Below, one piece after another: positions 15,182-24,730 of a stretch of 64,000 nt of DNA. Below the pieces are notes generated by a model. It did no database searches. It saw nothing but the letters and a program-made list of their open reading frames with translations, and was not told where the DNA came from. Positions within the stretch are counted from its first letter, which is position 1, and every line of letters starts with the position of its first letter. The stretch is from an uncultured Eubacteriales bacterium (GTDB taxonomy: Bacteria > Bacillota > Clostridia > Oscillospirales > Acutalibacteraceae), in assembly GCA_934486615.1 (NCBI GenBank), contig CAKSQO010000010.1, positions 1 to 64,000 of the forward strand, in the 5' to 3' direction. A program made the position numbers and the translations under genes.

Positions 15182-16752
15182 TTATAGTCAGAGATATGGC
15201 CGTGCCGCTCGACAAGGCGGATCGCATACGCGAAATGTGCGCAAAAAAGCTCGGCTGCGACGAAAACGAGATTCTCTCCTGCCGCTTGCTGCGCCGCTCC
15301 GTTGACGCGCGCAAAAAGGTCGACGTGCACCTCATCTGCACCGTCGCGGCCGAGGTTAAAAATGAAGCAAAGGCGCTTAAAAAGTGCCGCTTTGCCGAGC
15401 CTTATTATGAAAGCCGCGAGGAGTGCTTTACTCCGACGCGCGACAGAAAAAAAGAGCGCCCGATAGTCGTCGGCAGCGGCCCTGCGGGCTTGTTTGCGGC
15501 GCTGACTCTCGCGGAAAACGGCTTCGCGCCGCTGCTGCTTGAGCGCGGCATGGACGTCGACCGCCGCACGCAGCAGGTCAGCCGCTTCTGGCTCACGGGC
15601 GAGCTTGACACCGAGTGCAACGTCCAGTTCGGCGAGGGCGGCGCGGGGACTTTCTCCGACGGCAAGCTGAACACGGGCACAAAGGATTCGCGCCGATCGA
15701 GCGTGCTGAAAACTTTCGTGCGCTTCGGCGCTCCCGAAAACATACTCTATGACGCGCAGCCGCACATCGGCACCGATCTGCTGCGCGGCGTTATCAAAAA
15801 TATGCGGCTTGAAATCGAGCGCCTGGGCGGCGATGTCAGGTTCGGGCACCGCGTTGACGAGCTTATCATAAGCGGCGAAAGCATAAGCGGCGTGCGCTGC
15901 TCGACCCCGAGCGGGGAAGCGGCTTTTGACTGCGATGCGGTCATACTCGCCGTCGGCCACAGCGCGCGCGATACCTTTGAAATGCTCAAGGCTAAGAACG
16001 TGCCGATGCAGCAAAAGCCGTTCGCCGTCGGCGTAAGAATCGAGCATTTGCGCCGCGACATTGACCGCGCACGCTACGGCGATTTTGCAGGTCACCCCGC
16101 GCTGGGTGCAGCCAACTACAAGCTCGCCGCCCATTTGGGCGACAGCGGCGTTTACACCTTCTGTATGTGCCCGGGCGGCGAGGTCGTCGCGGCCTCGAGC
16201 GAGGCGGGCGGCTTCGTCACCAACGGCATGAGCCTGCACGCGCGCGACATGATAAACTCCAACAGCGCGCTGCTCGTCGGCGTTGACAGCCGCGATTTCG
16301 GCAGCGACGACGTGCTTGCGGGAATGTACTTTCAGCGCAATATCGAGCGCGCGGCATATAATTTGAGCGGTGCTTACCGCGGCGTGTGCCAGCGCTTCGG
16401 CGACCTGGCCGACGGCGCGGCAAGCCGCGGCTGCGGCGAAGTCGGGCCGAGCTGCACCTCGGGCGTGATCTACTCCGACGTGCGAAAAATTCTGCCGCCG
16501 CGCATAACCGACGCTCTGGTCGGCGGAGTGCGCCGGTTTGCGCGCAGCATTCGCGGCTTTGACAGCCCCGACGCGCTGCTGACAGGGCCCGAGACGCGCT
16601 CGTCCTCGCCTGTCAGAATACTGCGCTCCGAGCGGCTTGAGTCGCCCATAGCGGGGCTTTACCCCTGCGGCGAGGGCGCGGGCTTTGCGGGAGGAATAGT
16701 CTCGGCCGCCGTCGACGGAATACGCTGCGCCGAGGCGGTAATGCTTAAATAA
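15178..16752 (+). CDS. COG2509-type FAD-dependent dehydrogenase
   Basis: The 524-residue protein has an N-terminal RNA-binding-like alpha/beta domain (1-90), then an FAD-binding GSGPAGLFAALTLAENG and a glycine-rich NVQFGEGGAGTFSDGKL signature. It ends with PCGEGAGFAGGIVSAAVDG, the C-terminal FAD contact. This is the conserved bacterial COG2509 family of unknown substrate. The GTG at 15178 overlaps the previous stop as GTGA and has GGAGGG 6 bases upstream; a start further upstream would lie deep inside the previous gene. Confidence 0.88.
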   Translation: MIIVRDMAVPLDKADRIREMCAKKLGCDENEILSCRLLRRSVDARKKVDVHLICTVAAEVKNEAKALKKCRFAEPYYESREECFTPTRDRKKERPIVVGSGPAGLFAALTLAENGFAPLLLERGMDVDRRTQQVSRFWLTGELDTECNVQFGEGGAGTFSDGKLNTGTKDSRRSSVLKTFVRFGAPENILYDAQPHIGTDLLRGVIKNMRLEIERLGGDVRFGHRVDELIISGESISGVRCSTPSGEAAFDCDAVILAVGHSARDTFEMLKAKNVPMQQKPFAVGVRIEHLRRDIDRARYGDFAGHPALGAANYKLAAHLGDSGVYTFCMCPGGEVVAASSEAGGFVTNGMSLHARDMINSNSALLVGVDSRDFGSDDVLAGMYFQRNIERAAYNLSGAYRGVCQRFGDLADGAASRGCGEVGPSCTSGVIYSDVRKILPPRITDALVGGVRRFARSIRGFDSPDALLTGPETRSSSPVRILRSERLESPIAGLYPCGEGAGFAGGIVSAAVDGIRCAEAVMLK

Positions 16753-16769
16753 AATCAGGAAATTTCAAG

Positions 16770-17025
16770 ATGTCGGACACCTTAAAACATTCGTTTAAAA
16801 CCTCGCTGCCTGTTATGGCGGGTTACATAGTACTCGGCATCGGCTTCGGCATTATGATGGCCGACCGCGGCTTTGCGCGGTACCGACTTTGCTGCCGCGC
16901 CTCACGGCATGCCCGAGGCGGCGGGAGTTGCCTGCGCTGTGCTGCTGCACAAGCGGAAGCACAACACGCTTTTAAGCGTTATCGCCGCGACAGCCGTGTA
17001 TATGATTCTGATACGCGATATGTAA
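16770..17025 (+). pseudogene. azlC/azlD deletion scar
   Basis: The frame from ATG 16770 encodes the N-terminus of an AzlC branched-chain amino acid exporter (SFKTSLPVMAGYIVLGIGFG) and then loses sense near 16880. In a different frame the following bases encode the C-terminal end of AzlD (HKRKHNTLLSVIAATAVYMI) and stop at 17025. About 900 bases that would hold the rest of azlC and the start of azlD have been deleted, out of frame. No functional product is expected. Confidence 0.8.
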
Positions 17026-17064
17026 AAGAGCTCTGCTTTCGGTTTAAGAAAGCAGAGCTCTTTT
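17024..17064. terminator. Bidirectional terminator after the azl scar
   Basis: A perfect 17-bp stem (17024-17040 with 17048-17064) with a 7-base loop and T-runs serves the azl scar and the convergent comEA-like gene. Confidence 0.85.
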
Positions 17065-17076
17065 AATGCTGTCATT

Positions 17077-17517
17077 TTACCCGACGGTTATGCTGTCCTT
17101 AATTTTCTCAAACGTCGCGTCGCCTATGCCGCTGACGTTTTTGATGTCCTCGACAGCGGCAAACGCGCCGTTTTCGCTGCGGTAGGCGACTATCGCCTCG
17201 GCGCGCTTTTGCCCGATGCCGTCGAGCGCGGTCAGCTCCTCCGCCGTCGCGGTGTTAATGTTGATAAGCCCGCCTATGCTCGCCGCCGAGCTGACGGCTT
17301 CGCCCGTGCCGGAAGCGACCGACGCGCTGCCGGCCCCATTGCTGTCGGCCGAAACCGACGCGGCGCTTGAGACGCTGTATCCGACGCGAATGACCTTGCG
17401 CGGCTTTACCTCAACCAAGCGGTAGACGAGCAGCACCGCAAGGCATAGCAGCGAGATTATGACTATTATTTTTTCATGCGGCTTCATCTTAAAGCGCTCA
17501 AGCGGGTTGCTTTTCAT
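17077..17517 (-). CDS. ComEA-like helix-hairpin-helix DNA-binding protein
   Basis: The 146-residue protein has one N-terminal membrane helix (about 16-33), a low-complexity Ser/Ala/Gly linker, and a C-terminal double helix-hairpin-helix domain (from about 85). The domain contains ININTATAEELTALDGIGQK and NVSGIGDATFEKIK. ComEA proteins bind incoming DNA outside the membrane during transformation. No comEC or other competence gene is adjacent. The role in uptake is inferred from the domain layout. Confidence 0.8.
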   Translation of the reverse strand: MKSNPLERFKMKPHEKIIVIISLLCLAVLLVYRLVEVKPRKVIRVGYSVSSAASVSADSNGAGSASVASGTGEAVSSAASIGGLININTATAEELTALDGIGQKRAEAIVAYRSENGAFAAVEDIKNVSGIGDATFEKIKDSITVG

Positions 17518-17697
17518 ATCAAATGCTGCTCCGAAAAAACAAAAAATTACTTCTATTTACTTTTAACACAAAATGAGCGCGAAATCAATAACACCGCGAA
17601 AAAATATGCTGAAATCTGCGTCGGTTTGTGTTACAATAGCAGTAAGTATTCCTCGGCCGACCCTGCAACGCGGCCGAAAAAGACGGAGTGATCTGCT

Positions 17698-18399
17698 ATG
17701 AGCTTCATTGAACTTAAAGACGTACATAAAAATTACAAAATGGGCGACGTGACCATCGCCGCCGCAAACGGAATAAATTTCGAGGTCGAAAAGGGCGAGT
17801 TTGCCGTGATAGTCGGCCCGTCAGGCTCGGGAAAGACGACGGTGCTGAATATTCTCGGCGGAATGGACACCGCCGACGATGGCGTTGTCAAGGTCGGCGA
17901 CAGCGACATTGCGCAGTTTAACAAAAAGCAGCTTATCGAATACCGCCGCCACGACATCGGCTTTGTGTTTCAGTTTTACAACCTCATTCAGAACCTGACC
18001 GCAAAGGAGAACGTCGAGCTCAGCACGCAGTTAAGCCATGGCGCAGCCGACGCGGCGAAGGTGCTTGAGACCGTCGGCCTCGGCGAGCGGCTGAACAACT
18101 TCCCCGCACAGCTTTCGGGCGGCGAGCAGCAGCGCGTCGCCATCGCACGTGCAATCGCCAAGCAGCCGAAGCTGCTGCTGTGCGACGAGCCGACGGGTGC
18201 GCTCGACTACAGCACGGGCAAAAAGGTGCTCGCCCTTTTGCAGCAGATGTGCATAAAAACGGGCATGACCGTCGTACTCGTTACGCACAACTCCGCGCTG
18301 ACGCCGATGGCCGACCGCGTTATAACGCTCAAAAACGGAGCGGTCGGGAGCACTAAGCTCAACCCCGCACCGACCGACGTCAACGAGATCGAGTGGTGA
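17698..18399 (+). CDS. MacB/LolD-type ABC transporter ATP-binding protein
   Basis: The 233-residue ATPase has Walker A GPSGSGKTT (about 40-48), the Q-loop FVFQFYNLI, signature LSGGEQQR, and Walker B LLLCDEPTGALD. These place it in the MacB/LolD/FtsE-like class that drives mechanotransmission through an FtsX-type permease. The permease gene follows with no gap, and the two form a unit. A possible promoter (TACAAT near 17632) lies upstream. Confidence 0.92.
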   Translation: MSFIELKDVHKNYKMGDVTIAAANGINFEVEKGEFAVIVGPSGSGKTTVLNILGGMDTADDGVVKVGDSDIAQFNKKQLIEYRRHDIGFVFQFYNLIQNLTAKENVELSTQLSHGAADAAKVLETVGLGERLNNFPAQLSGGEQQRVAIARAIAKQPKLLLCDEPTGALDYSTGKKVLALLQQMCIKTGMTVVLVTHNSALTPMADRVITLKNGAVGSTKLNPAPTDVNEIEW

Positions 18400-18404
18400 C
18401 GCCG

Positions 18405-21400
18405 ATGAAAATGCTTTTACGCTCGACTTTGCGCGATATAAAGAGCAATCTCGGCCGCTTTCTGTCGATTTTTGCGATAGTGGCGATAGGGGTCGGCTTC
18501 TTCGCGGGGGTCAAGGCCGCTCAGCCCGATATGGCCGAAAGCGCCGACAGGTACTATCAGAACCAGAAGCTGATGGACGTGCGTATCATTCCCGTCAACG
18601 GCTTTTCAAAAAACGAGGTCGACCTTATCAAGGAGCAGCTTGACTGCACAGCCGTGCCGTCGTATTACACCGACAGCCTTGTTAAAAGCGGCGAAAGCGA
18701 ATTCGTCGCACGCTTCTATTCATACAGCGGCAAGGTCAACATTCCGCTGCTGACCGACGGCCGCCTGCCCGAAAAGGCGGGCGAATGCATCGTCGATTCG
18801 GACAGCTACAGAGCTACCGTCAAGGTCGGAGACAAGGTGAAGATCGAGACGGAGTCCGCCCCGCTTTCCGCCAAGGAGTACAAGGTCGTCGGCACGTTTT
18901 CGTCGCCGCTTTATGTGTCTGACTCGCAGTTCGGCACGACCTTGATAGGCAACGGCCAGATTGCGACCGCCGTGTATGTCAGGGAGAGCGAATTTACGCT
19001 CAAGCGATACAATCAGATGTATCTGTACTTTGACTTTATGCGCGAAAACGGCTGCTATTCCGATGATTACTACGCCGCGGTCGACGACGTTAAGAAGCGC
19101 CTTGAAGTCCTTGCCGAAAGGCAGGAGGGCTACATCGTTTCGGCCGCGTTCGACCTGCGCGACGCGGGGCTTGATATGCTCAGCCCCGAGCTTGCCGAGA
19201 GAATAGACGAGGTCTATCAGCTGCGCGACTCGATAAGTGCGGCCGAGGAGGAGCTTGCCGACAGCAAGGAAAAACTCGACCGGCTTTATTCACAGATCGA
19301 GACCTACCGCCTTGCGGCCAAGGTCGCGGGCATGGAGGCCGACTTCGGCGAGGCTGAGGTCGACCGCAACTATGAGAGCGGCTTAAAGTCGCTTTACGAG
19401 ACGGAAACGCGTCTCAACGAGCTGAAGCTGAAGCTCGCTGAGCTTAAATCCGCGCACGAAGCGGCAGTGCGGGCCTATGAGGAAAGGAAAGCGGCGCTTG
19501 ACGCGATGACTCCCGATACCGACGGGTACAACGCCGCCAAGGCCGAGGTCGATTCGCTTTCCGCAGCGGCGACGAGCGCGGGCGAGGAATACTCCGAGCT
19601 CGACAGCCGGATAGCCTCAGCGACCGAAGCATACGAGCGGCTGAAAGAGAGCTATCAGGCCTCGGACGAACAGCTTAAAAGCGACCGCGATGCGCTGCTT
19701 AAGACGGAGATTACCACCAAAGAGCAGTACGCTCAGGCGGTCGAGATATATTCAAAGGCCAAGGCCGAGTACGACATCGCGCGCGAGGCTTACATTACGC
19801 AGGGCAACGCTATAAACGATATGATCTACGCCATGCGCACAAACGTCGGCGAAGTGCTTAAGCAGTTCGATACGATATGGCTGACCTTTGACCGCCGCGA
19901 CCTGCCCGCCTACACCGAGTACAGCGAAAATGCCGACAGAATCGGCAATATCGGCAAGGTGTTTCCCGTGTTCTTCCTGCTTGTTGCGGCGCTTGTGTGC
20001 CTGACGGGCATGACCCGCATGATCGACGAGCAGCGTACACAGATAGGCGTGCTCAAGGCGATGGGCTGCTCAAACGGCGCGATTCTTTCGCAGTTTATGC
20101 TCTACTCGCTGTCGGCAACGGCTCTCGGCTGCGCAGTCGGGTGCATAGTCGGCTTCCGACTGTTCCCGAGCGTGATATTGCACGCTTACACTATCCTTTA
20201 CAATATTCCTGTTGTGCTCACACCGTTCAGGTGGTCGCTCGCGCTTGTTTCCTCCGCGATAACCCTCGCGTGCATCGCGTTGACCGTGCTCGCCTCCTGT
20301 ATGAAAGAGCTCACGGGCCGACCCGCGCAGCTTATCCGCCCGAAGGCGCCGCCGATGGGCAAGCGTATACTGCTCGAGCGCGTGGGCTTCATATGGAAAC
20401 ATATGAGCTTTGTCAAAAAGGTCACCGCGCGCAACATTTTCCGCTATAAGCGCAGAATGTTGATGACCGTCATCGGCATCGCGGGCTGCACTGCGCTTGT
20501 GCTGACGGGCTTCGGACTGCGCGATTCGATAACCGACATCGTCAACCTGCAGTTCGGCAGGATCCAGCAGTACGACGCGCTCGTCGCGTTCAGCAACCGC
20601 GAAGCCGCCGAGCAGCAGGCGGCCGAGTCGCTCGGCAAGTCGGGCAGCAGCCTGACGGCGTACAACCGCTCAGTCATCCTGCGCGGGGAGGACAGCTCCC
20701 TTGATGCCGGCCTCATCGCTGCCGAGGACGACTCGCGCCTGACCGAATTCATCGCGCTTAACGAGCGCGTGTCGGGCAAAGCGCACAAGGTCGATTCAAC
20801 GGGCGCCGTTTTGACCGAGAAGGCGGCGAAGCTGCTCAAGGTGTCCGTCGGCGACAGCATAACCGTCGTCAGCGACGGCAAGGCGCTCGGCAAGCTGAAG
20901 ATTACTGCGATAGTCGAAAACTACGTCCATAACTACGTCTATGTCTCCAATGCGACGGCCGAGCGGCTGTGCGGCGACGATATGCAGTATAACGTCCTGC
21001 TGTGCAAGCTCGGCGGCGTTGACTCCGACAGGTTCTCGAAAGCGATGCTCTCCGTCGACGGCGTTGAAGCCGTCAGCCTGAGCGAGTCGACCAGGACGAC
21101 GTTCTCCGACATAATCGGGATACTCGACCTTGTCACGCTCGTGCTCATCGTTTCGGCTGCGGCACTCGCATTTGTGGTGCTGTTCTCGCTTGCCAACATC
21201 AACATCGCCGAACGCCGCCGCGAGATCGCAACGCTGAAAGTGCTCGGCTTCACCCCGCGCGAGGTCAGCGCCTATGTGTTCCGCGAGAACATTGTTCTGA
21301 CCGTGCTCGGTGCGCTCGTCGGCCTCGGGCTCGGCTACGCGCTGGCGATGTTCGTCATAGTCTCTGCCGAGATCGACATTGCGATGTTCGGCCGCACGAT

Positions 21401-21524
21401 TTACTGGTACTCGTTCGCGCTCTCATTCGTGATAACGATTATATTCTCACTCGCGGTCAATCTTATCATGAACCGCAAGCTTGATAAAATCGACATGGTA
21501 GAGTCGCTGAAATCGGTTGAATAG
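18405..21524 (+). CDS. FtsX-like ABC transporter permease with extracytoplasmic coiled coil
   Basis: At 1039 residues this is a large permease: an N-terminal membrane helix, a long extracytoplasmic region, a cluster of three helices (about 515-650), a second extracytoplasmic region and three final helices. Both bundles carry FtsX-type segments (IDEQRTQIGVLKAMG and RRREIATLKVLGF). Residues about 270-480 form a long Glu/Ala/Lys-rich coiled coil. The ATG at 18405 was chosen; a GTG at 18393 would overlap the ATPase stop and is possible. It probably moves a lipid, peptide or signal rather than importing solutes. The substrate is unknown. Confidence 0.88.
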   Translation: MKMLLRSTLRDIKSNLGRFLSIFAIVAIGVGFFAGVKAAQPDMAESADRYYQNQKLMDVRIIPVNGFSKNEVDLIKEQLDCTAVPSYYTDSLVKSGESEFVARFYSYSGKVNIPLLTDGRLPEKAGECIVDSDSYRATVKVGDKVKIETESAPLSAKEYKVVGTFSSPLYVSDSQFGTTLIGNGQIATAVYVRESEFTLKRYNQMYLYFDFMRENGCYSDDYYAAVDDVKKRLEVLAERQEGYIVSAAFDLRDAGLDMLSPELAERIDEVYQLRDSISAAEEELADSKEKLDRLYSQIETYRLAAKVAGMEADFGEAEVDRNYESGLKSLYETETRLNELKLKLAELKSAHEAAVRAYEERKAALDAMTPDTDGYNAAKAEVDSLSAAATSAGEEYSELDSRIASATEAYERLKESYQASDEQLKSDRDALLKTEITTKEQYAQAVEIYSKAKAEYDIAREAYITQGNAINDMIYAMRTNVGEVLKQFDTIWLTFDRRDLPAYTEYSENADRIGNIGKVFPVFFLLVAALVCLTGMTRMIDEQRTQIGVLKAMGCSNGAILSQFMLYSLSATALGCAVGCIVGFRLFPSVILHAYTILYNIPVVLTPFRWSLALVSSAITLACIALTVLASCMKELTGRPAQLIRPKAPPMGKRILLERVGFIWKHMSFVKKVTARNIFRYKRRMLMTVIGIAGCTALVLTGFGLRDSITDIVNLQFGRIQQYDALVAFSNREAAEQQAAESLGKSGSSLTAYNRSVILRGEDSSLDAGLIAAEDDSRLTEFIALNERVSGKAHKVDSTGAVLTEKAAKLLKVSVGDSITVVSDGKALGKLKITAIVENYVHNYVYVSNATAERLCGDDMQYNVLLCKLGGVDSDRFSKAMLSVDGVEAVSLSESTRTTFSDIIGILDLVTLVLIVSAAALAFVVLFSLANINIAERRREIATLKVLGFTPREVSAYVFRENIVLTVLGALVGLGLGYALAMFVIVSAEIDIAMFGRTIYWYSFALSFVITIIFSLAVNLIMNRKLDKIDMVESLKSVE

Positions 21525-21538
21525 TCAGGAATAAAACG

Positions 21539-21581
21539 AATCCGCCCGCTTCCGTGAAAAATCGGAAACGGGCGGATTTCT
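21539..21581. terminator. Convergent terminator between the ABC permease and ychF
   Basis: Long arms AATCCGCCCG/CGGGCGGATT continue inward as CTTCCG/CGGAAA around a short A-rich loop. T follows on both strands. Confidence 0.8.
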
Positions 21582-21614
21582 TATAAGCAGGCCTTGTGTC
21601 GCGGCCTCTTGATT

Positions 21615-22709
21615 TTATACGTTGAAGCGGAAGAGGACGATGTCGCCGTCCTTCATAACATAGTCCTTGCCCTCGCTGCGGACAAGCCCCTTCTCCTTTG
21701 CGGCGGTCATGCTTCCGCACGCCATAAGGTCGTCGTAGGATACGACCTCCGCGCGAATGAAGCCGCGCTCAAAGTCAGAGTGGATTTTACCCGCGGCCTG
21801 CGGCGCTTTCGTGCCGTTTTTAATGGTCCACGCGCGTACCTCCGGCTTGCCCGCCGTGAGGTAGGAGATGAGCCCGAGCAGGGCGTAGCCCGACTTGATA
21901 AGGCGGTCAAGACCCGAACAGTCAAGCCCGAGCTCGCTCAAAAACACCTTTTTCTCCTCGTCGTCCATATCGGCGATCTCGGCTTCCATTTCGGCGCAGA
22001 TGGGCAGGCACTGCGCACCTTCGGCTTCGGCAAGCGCCTTGACGGCACAGTAGTTTTTGTTGGTGTCAATGCCGTCGGTGAAGTCGCTCTCACTCATGTT
22101 GCAGGCATAGATGACGGGCTTCGACGACAGCAGCGCGGTGGTCGCGAGAATTTCGGCGGTGACGTCGTCGGTCTCGATCGAGCGCGCGGGCTTGCCCGCC
22201 TCAAGGTGAGCCAGCAGCTTGCGCAGGAAGTCGACCTCGACCTGCATTCCCTTGTCGCCCTTGAGCGCCTTGCTTGCGCGGTCAAGGCGGCGCTGGACCA
22301 TTTCGATGTCGCTTAAAATAAGCTCGATGTTGATAGTCTCGATGTCGCGCAGCGGGTCGACCGAGCCTTCAACGTGAATGATGTCGGTGCTCTCAAAGCA
22401 GCGCACGACGTGGATTATCGCGTCAACCTCGCGAATGTGCGAGAGAAACTTGTTGCCCAGACCCTCGCCCTTGCTCGCACCTTTGACAAGGCCTGCGATG
22501 TCGACGAATTCGATCGTCGCGGGGGTGAACTTGTCGGGGTGATACATCTCGGCCAGCTTATCAAGGCGCTCGTCAGGCACGCTGACGATGCCGACGTTCG
22601 GCTCGATCGTGCAGAAAGGGTAGTTAGCCGACTGCGCACCGGCGTTTGTGATAGCGTTAAAAAGAGTGGACTTGCCGACGTTCGGCAGCCCGACGATACC
22701 GAGCTTCAT
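21615..22709 (-). CDS. ychF: Redox-regulated ATPase YchF (Obg family)
   Basis: The 364-residue protein has the P-loop GLPNVGKSTL (about 7-16), switch motif DIAGLVKGAS and the altered G4 that makes YchF prefer ATP to GTP. A coiled-coil insert and a C-terminal TGS domain follow, ending in DGDIVLFRFNV. YchF binds ribosomes and modulates stress and translation responses. It is monocistronic, divergent from the yicC operon. Confidence 0.95.
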   Translation of the reverse strand: MKLGIVGLPNVGKSTLFNAITNAGAQSANYPFCTIEPNVGIVSVPDERLDKLAEMYHPDKFTPATIEFVDIAGLVKGASKGEGLGNKFLSHIREVDAIIHVVRCFESTDIIHVEGSVDPLRDIETINIELILSDIEMVQRRLDRASKALKGDKGMQVEVDFLRKLLAHLEAGKPARSIETDDVTAEILATTALLSSKPVIYACNMSESDFTDGIDTNKNYCAVKALAEAEGAQCLPICAEMEAEIADMDDEEKKVFLSELGLDCSGLDRLIKSGYALLGLISYLTAGKPEVRAWTIKNGTKAPQAAGKIHSDFERGFIRAEVVSYDDLMACGSMTAAKEKGLVRSEGKDYVMKDGDIVLFRFNV

Positions 22710-22864
22710 AAAAATACCTCTTAAACATTAAAGTCAAGAGGTATTATATCGCTTTTGCCGAAAATAATCAAGAGCCGCCGGGGTGAAATTCGGCTTTATG
22801 AGTGAATGTACCGCAAAAAGTCGCGGTTTGTGACCGAAAGATGAGGCATTTTGTGTGCTAAAGG

Positions 22865-22894
22865 TTGACAACTGCCCTGCTTTTTTGGTAAAAT
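22865..22894 (+). promoter_or_regulatory. Promoter of the yicC-remA-gmk-rpoZ-priA block
   Basis: TTGACA (22865-22870) and TAAAAT (22889-22894) are separated by 18 bases. The downstream genes follow with small gaps or overlaps, so this may drive a long transcript. Confidence 0.7.
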
Positions 22895-22965
22895 AAGCTG
22901 ATAAGTTATACGCCTAAAGCGAGCTGCTTTCAAGCCGCTTCAAGTCCCGAAAGGAATGAGCCTTT

Positions 22966-23844
22966 ATGACAATGAGTATGACCGGCTACGGCCGTGCCGA
23001 AGTCAGCGCGGCTGAGTTCGACATCGTCGTTGAGTTAAGATCGGTCAACCACAAATTCTTTGAATTTTCCGTCAGGCTGCCGCGCTCGTTCAGCTTCGCC
23101 GAGGATAAGCTCAAGAAGCTGTGCCAGGCGCGCATCGCCCGCGGCAAGGTCGATATGTTCGTCACCGTCACGGGTCACGACGTCGGCGACGCGGCGGTTG
23201 AGATAAACCACTCTCTCGCCAAGGGGTACGTCGACGCGATAAAGGAGATCGGCGCGACCTACGGGCTGACCACCGACGTGTCCGCCGCGGCGATAGCCCG
23301 CTTCCCCGATGTGCTGAGCGTCACGCGCAAGAGCATCGACGAGGACTACGCCTGGAGCGTGCTCAGCGGCGTTGCCGACAAGGCGGTCGACGCGTTCCTC
23401 GAGATGCGCCGCCGCGAGGGCGAGCGGCTCGAGGCCGACGTTATGGGCAGAATGAACACCATTCTCGACGCCGTCTCGTTCATCGAGTCAAAGTCGCCCG
23501 AGACGGTCGCCGCCTACCGCGAACGCCTTGACCGGAAGATGCGCGAGCTGCTGGGCGATGCGAAGGTCGACGAGCAGCGTCTGATAACCGAAACGGCGAT
23601 TTTCGCCGACAGGATAGCCGTCGACGAGGAGACTGTCCGCCTGCGCAGCCACTTTAAGCAGATGCAGGAGATATTCGCCTCATCGGGCCCGATAGGCCGT
23701 CCGCTCGACTTCCTCGTGCAGGAGATGAACCGCGAGATCAACACCATCGGCTCCAAGAGCCAGAACGTAGAGATCGCGCACAAGGTCGTCGCCGTCAAGA
23801 GCGAGATCGAGAAGATACGCGAACAGATTCAGAACATCGAATAA
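22966..23844 (+). CDS. YicC/YloC-family endoribonuclease
   Basis: The 292-residue protein starts with MTGYGRAE, the family N-terminus, and ends with the DUF1732 signature FLVQEMNREINTIGSKS. Members are clamp-like endoribonucleases that cleave RNA hairpins. In Bacillus the homologue yloC also precedes remA and gmk, and this order is kept here. The start at 22966 is followed by a second ATG 6 bases later; either would give nearly the same protein. Confidence 0.9.
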   Translation: MTMSMTGYGRAEVSAAEFDIVVELRSVNHKFFEFSVRLPRSFSFAEDKLKKLCQARIARGKVDMFVTVTGHDVGDAAVEINHSLAKGYVDAIKEIGATYGLTTDVSAAAIARFPDVLSVTRKSIDEDYAWSVLSGVADKAVDAFLEMRRREGERLEADVMGRMNTILDAVSFIESKSPETVAAYRERLDRKMRELLGDAKVDEQRLITETAIFADRIAVDEETVRLRSHFKQMQEIFASSGPIGRPLDFLVQEMNREINTIGSKSQNVEIAHKVVAVKSEIEKIREQIQNIE

Positions 23845-23859
23845 AGGAGGGCGAAAGCA

Positions 23860-24129
23860 ATGAAACTGATAAATATAGGCTTCGGCAATATGGTCTCGGC
23901 AAGCCGCCTTGTCGCGATCGTTTCGCCCGAAAGCGCGCCTATAAAGCGCATTATTCAGGACGCGCGCGACCGCGGCATGCTCATCGACGCGACCCACGGG
24001 CGCCGCACCCGCGCAGTAATCATAACCGACAGCGACCACATCGTGCTGACTTATCTGCAGTGCGAGACGGTCGCCAACAGGCTCAATGAGGAGGACAGCC
24101 TCGTGGACGAGGAGGTATACGATGAATAA
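23860..24129 (+). CDS. remA: RemA/DUF370 DNA-binding regulator
   Basis: This 89-residue protein shows the RemA hallmark LINIGFGNMVSASRLVAIVS and DATHGRRTRAVIITDS. RemA forms rings that wrap DNA and activates matrix and osmoprotection genes in Bacillus subtilis. Its place between the yicC-like gene and gmk is conserved across Bacillota. It overlaps gmk by 8 bases. AAGGAGG precedes the start. The regulon in this organism is not visible here. Confidence 0.92.
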   Translation: MKLINIGFGNMVSASRLVAIVSPESAPIKRIIQDARDRGMLIDATHGRRTRAVIITDSDHIVLTYLQCETVANRLNEEDSLVDEEVYDE

Positions 24130-24730
24130 AGGTACCGCCTTCGTCGTCTCAGGCCCGTCGGGCAGCGGAAAGGACACGGTGCTCAAGCTCGTGCGCGAGC
24201 GGATGCCGGAGCTCGGCTTCTCGATCTCGTGTGTAACGCGCCCAAGACGCGGCACACCCGCCGAGGACGAGAAGTACAGCTTCATTTCCGTCGATGAGTT
24301 CAAGTCCCGGCTTGAGAAGAATATGTTTTTGGAGCACAATATCTACCTCGGCAACTACTACGGCACGCCGCGCGAGCCTGTCGAGACTGCGATAGATGCT
24401 GGGCGCGACATAATAATCGAAATCGACGTCAACGGTGCGGCGCAGATACGCCGCACTATGCCCGACGCGGTCAGCGTGTTCGTTATGCCGCCGAGTATGC
24501 GGGTGCTGCGCAAGCGCCTGCTCGGCCGCTCGACCGACTCGCCCGAAGCGGCCGAAAAGCGCCTGCACGAAGCGGTGCGCGAGATAGGCTGCGCCAAAAA
24601 CTACGACTATGTTATTGTCAACGATGACCTGGATAAAGCGGTCGACGATATGGTGAATATCATCGCCGCCGCTCGGTTCAGGGCTGAAAATATGATAAAT
24701 TTTATTGATGAGGTGCTTGAAGATGCTTAA
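24122..24730 (+). CDS. gmk: Guanylate kinase
   Basis: The enzyme phosphorylates GMP to GDP with ATP. The 202-residue protein has the P-loop GPSGSGKDT (about 10-18), a GMP-binding SCVTRPRRGTP and the Y-rich EKYSFIS segment. The start is MNKGTAF at 24122, whose codon lies inside the last codons of remA; the longer in-frame extension to 24086 is only a shadow of remA. It overlaps rpoZ by 8 bases. Confidence 0.95.
   Translation: MNKGTAFVVSGPSGSGKDTVLKLVRERMPELGFSISCVTRPRRGTPAEDEKYSFISVDEFKSRLEKNMFLEHNIYLGNYYGTPREPVETAIDAGRDIIIEIDVNGAAQIRRTMPDAVSVFVMPPSMRVLRKRLLGRSTDSPEAAEKRLHEAVREIGCAKNYDYVIVNDDLDKAVDDMVNIIAAARFRAENMINFIDEVLEDA

Noticed and set aside
14986..16239. 417-codon minus-strand frame opposite the COG2509 gene
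   Set aside because: Shadow frame; the plus-strand flavoprotein has intact FAD motifs and a coupled start.
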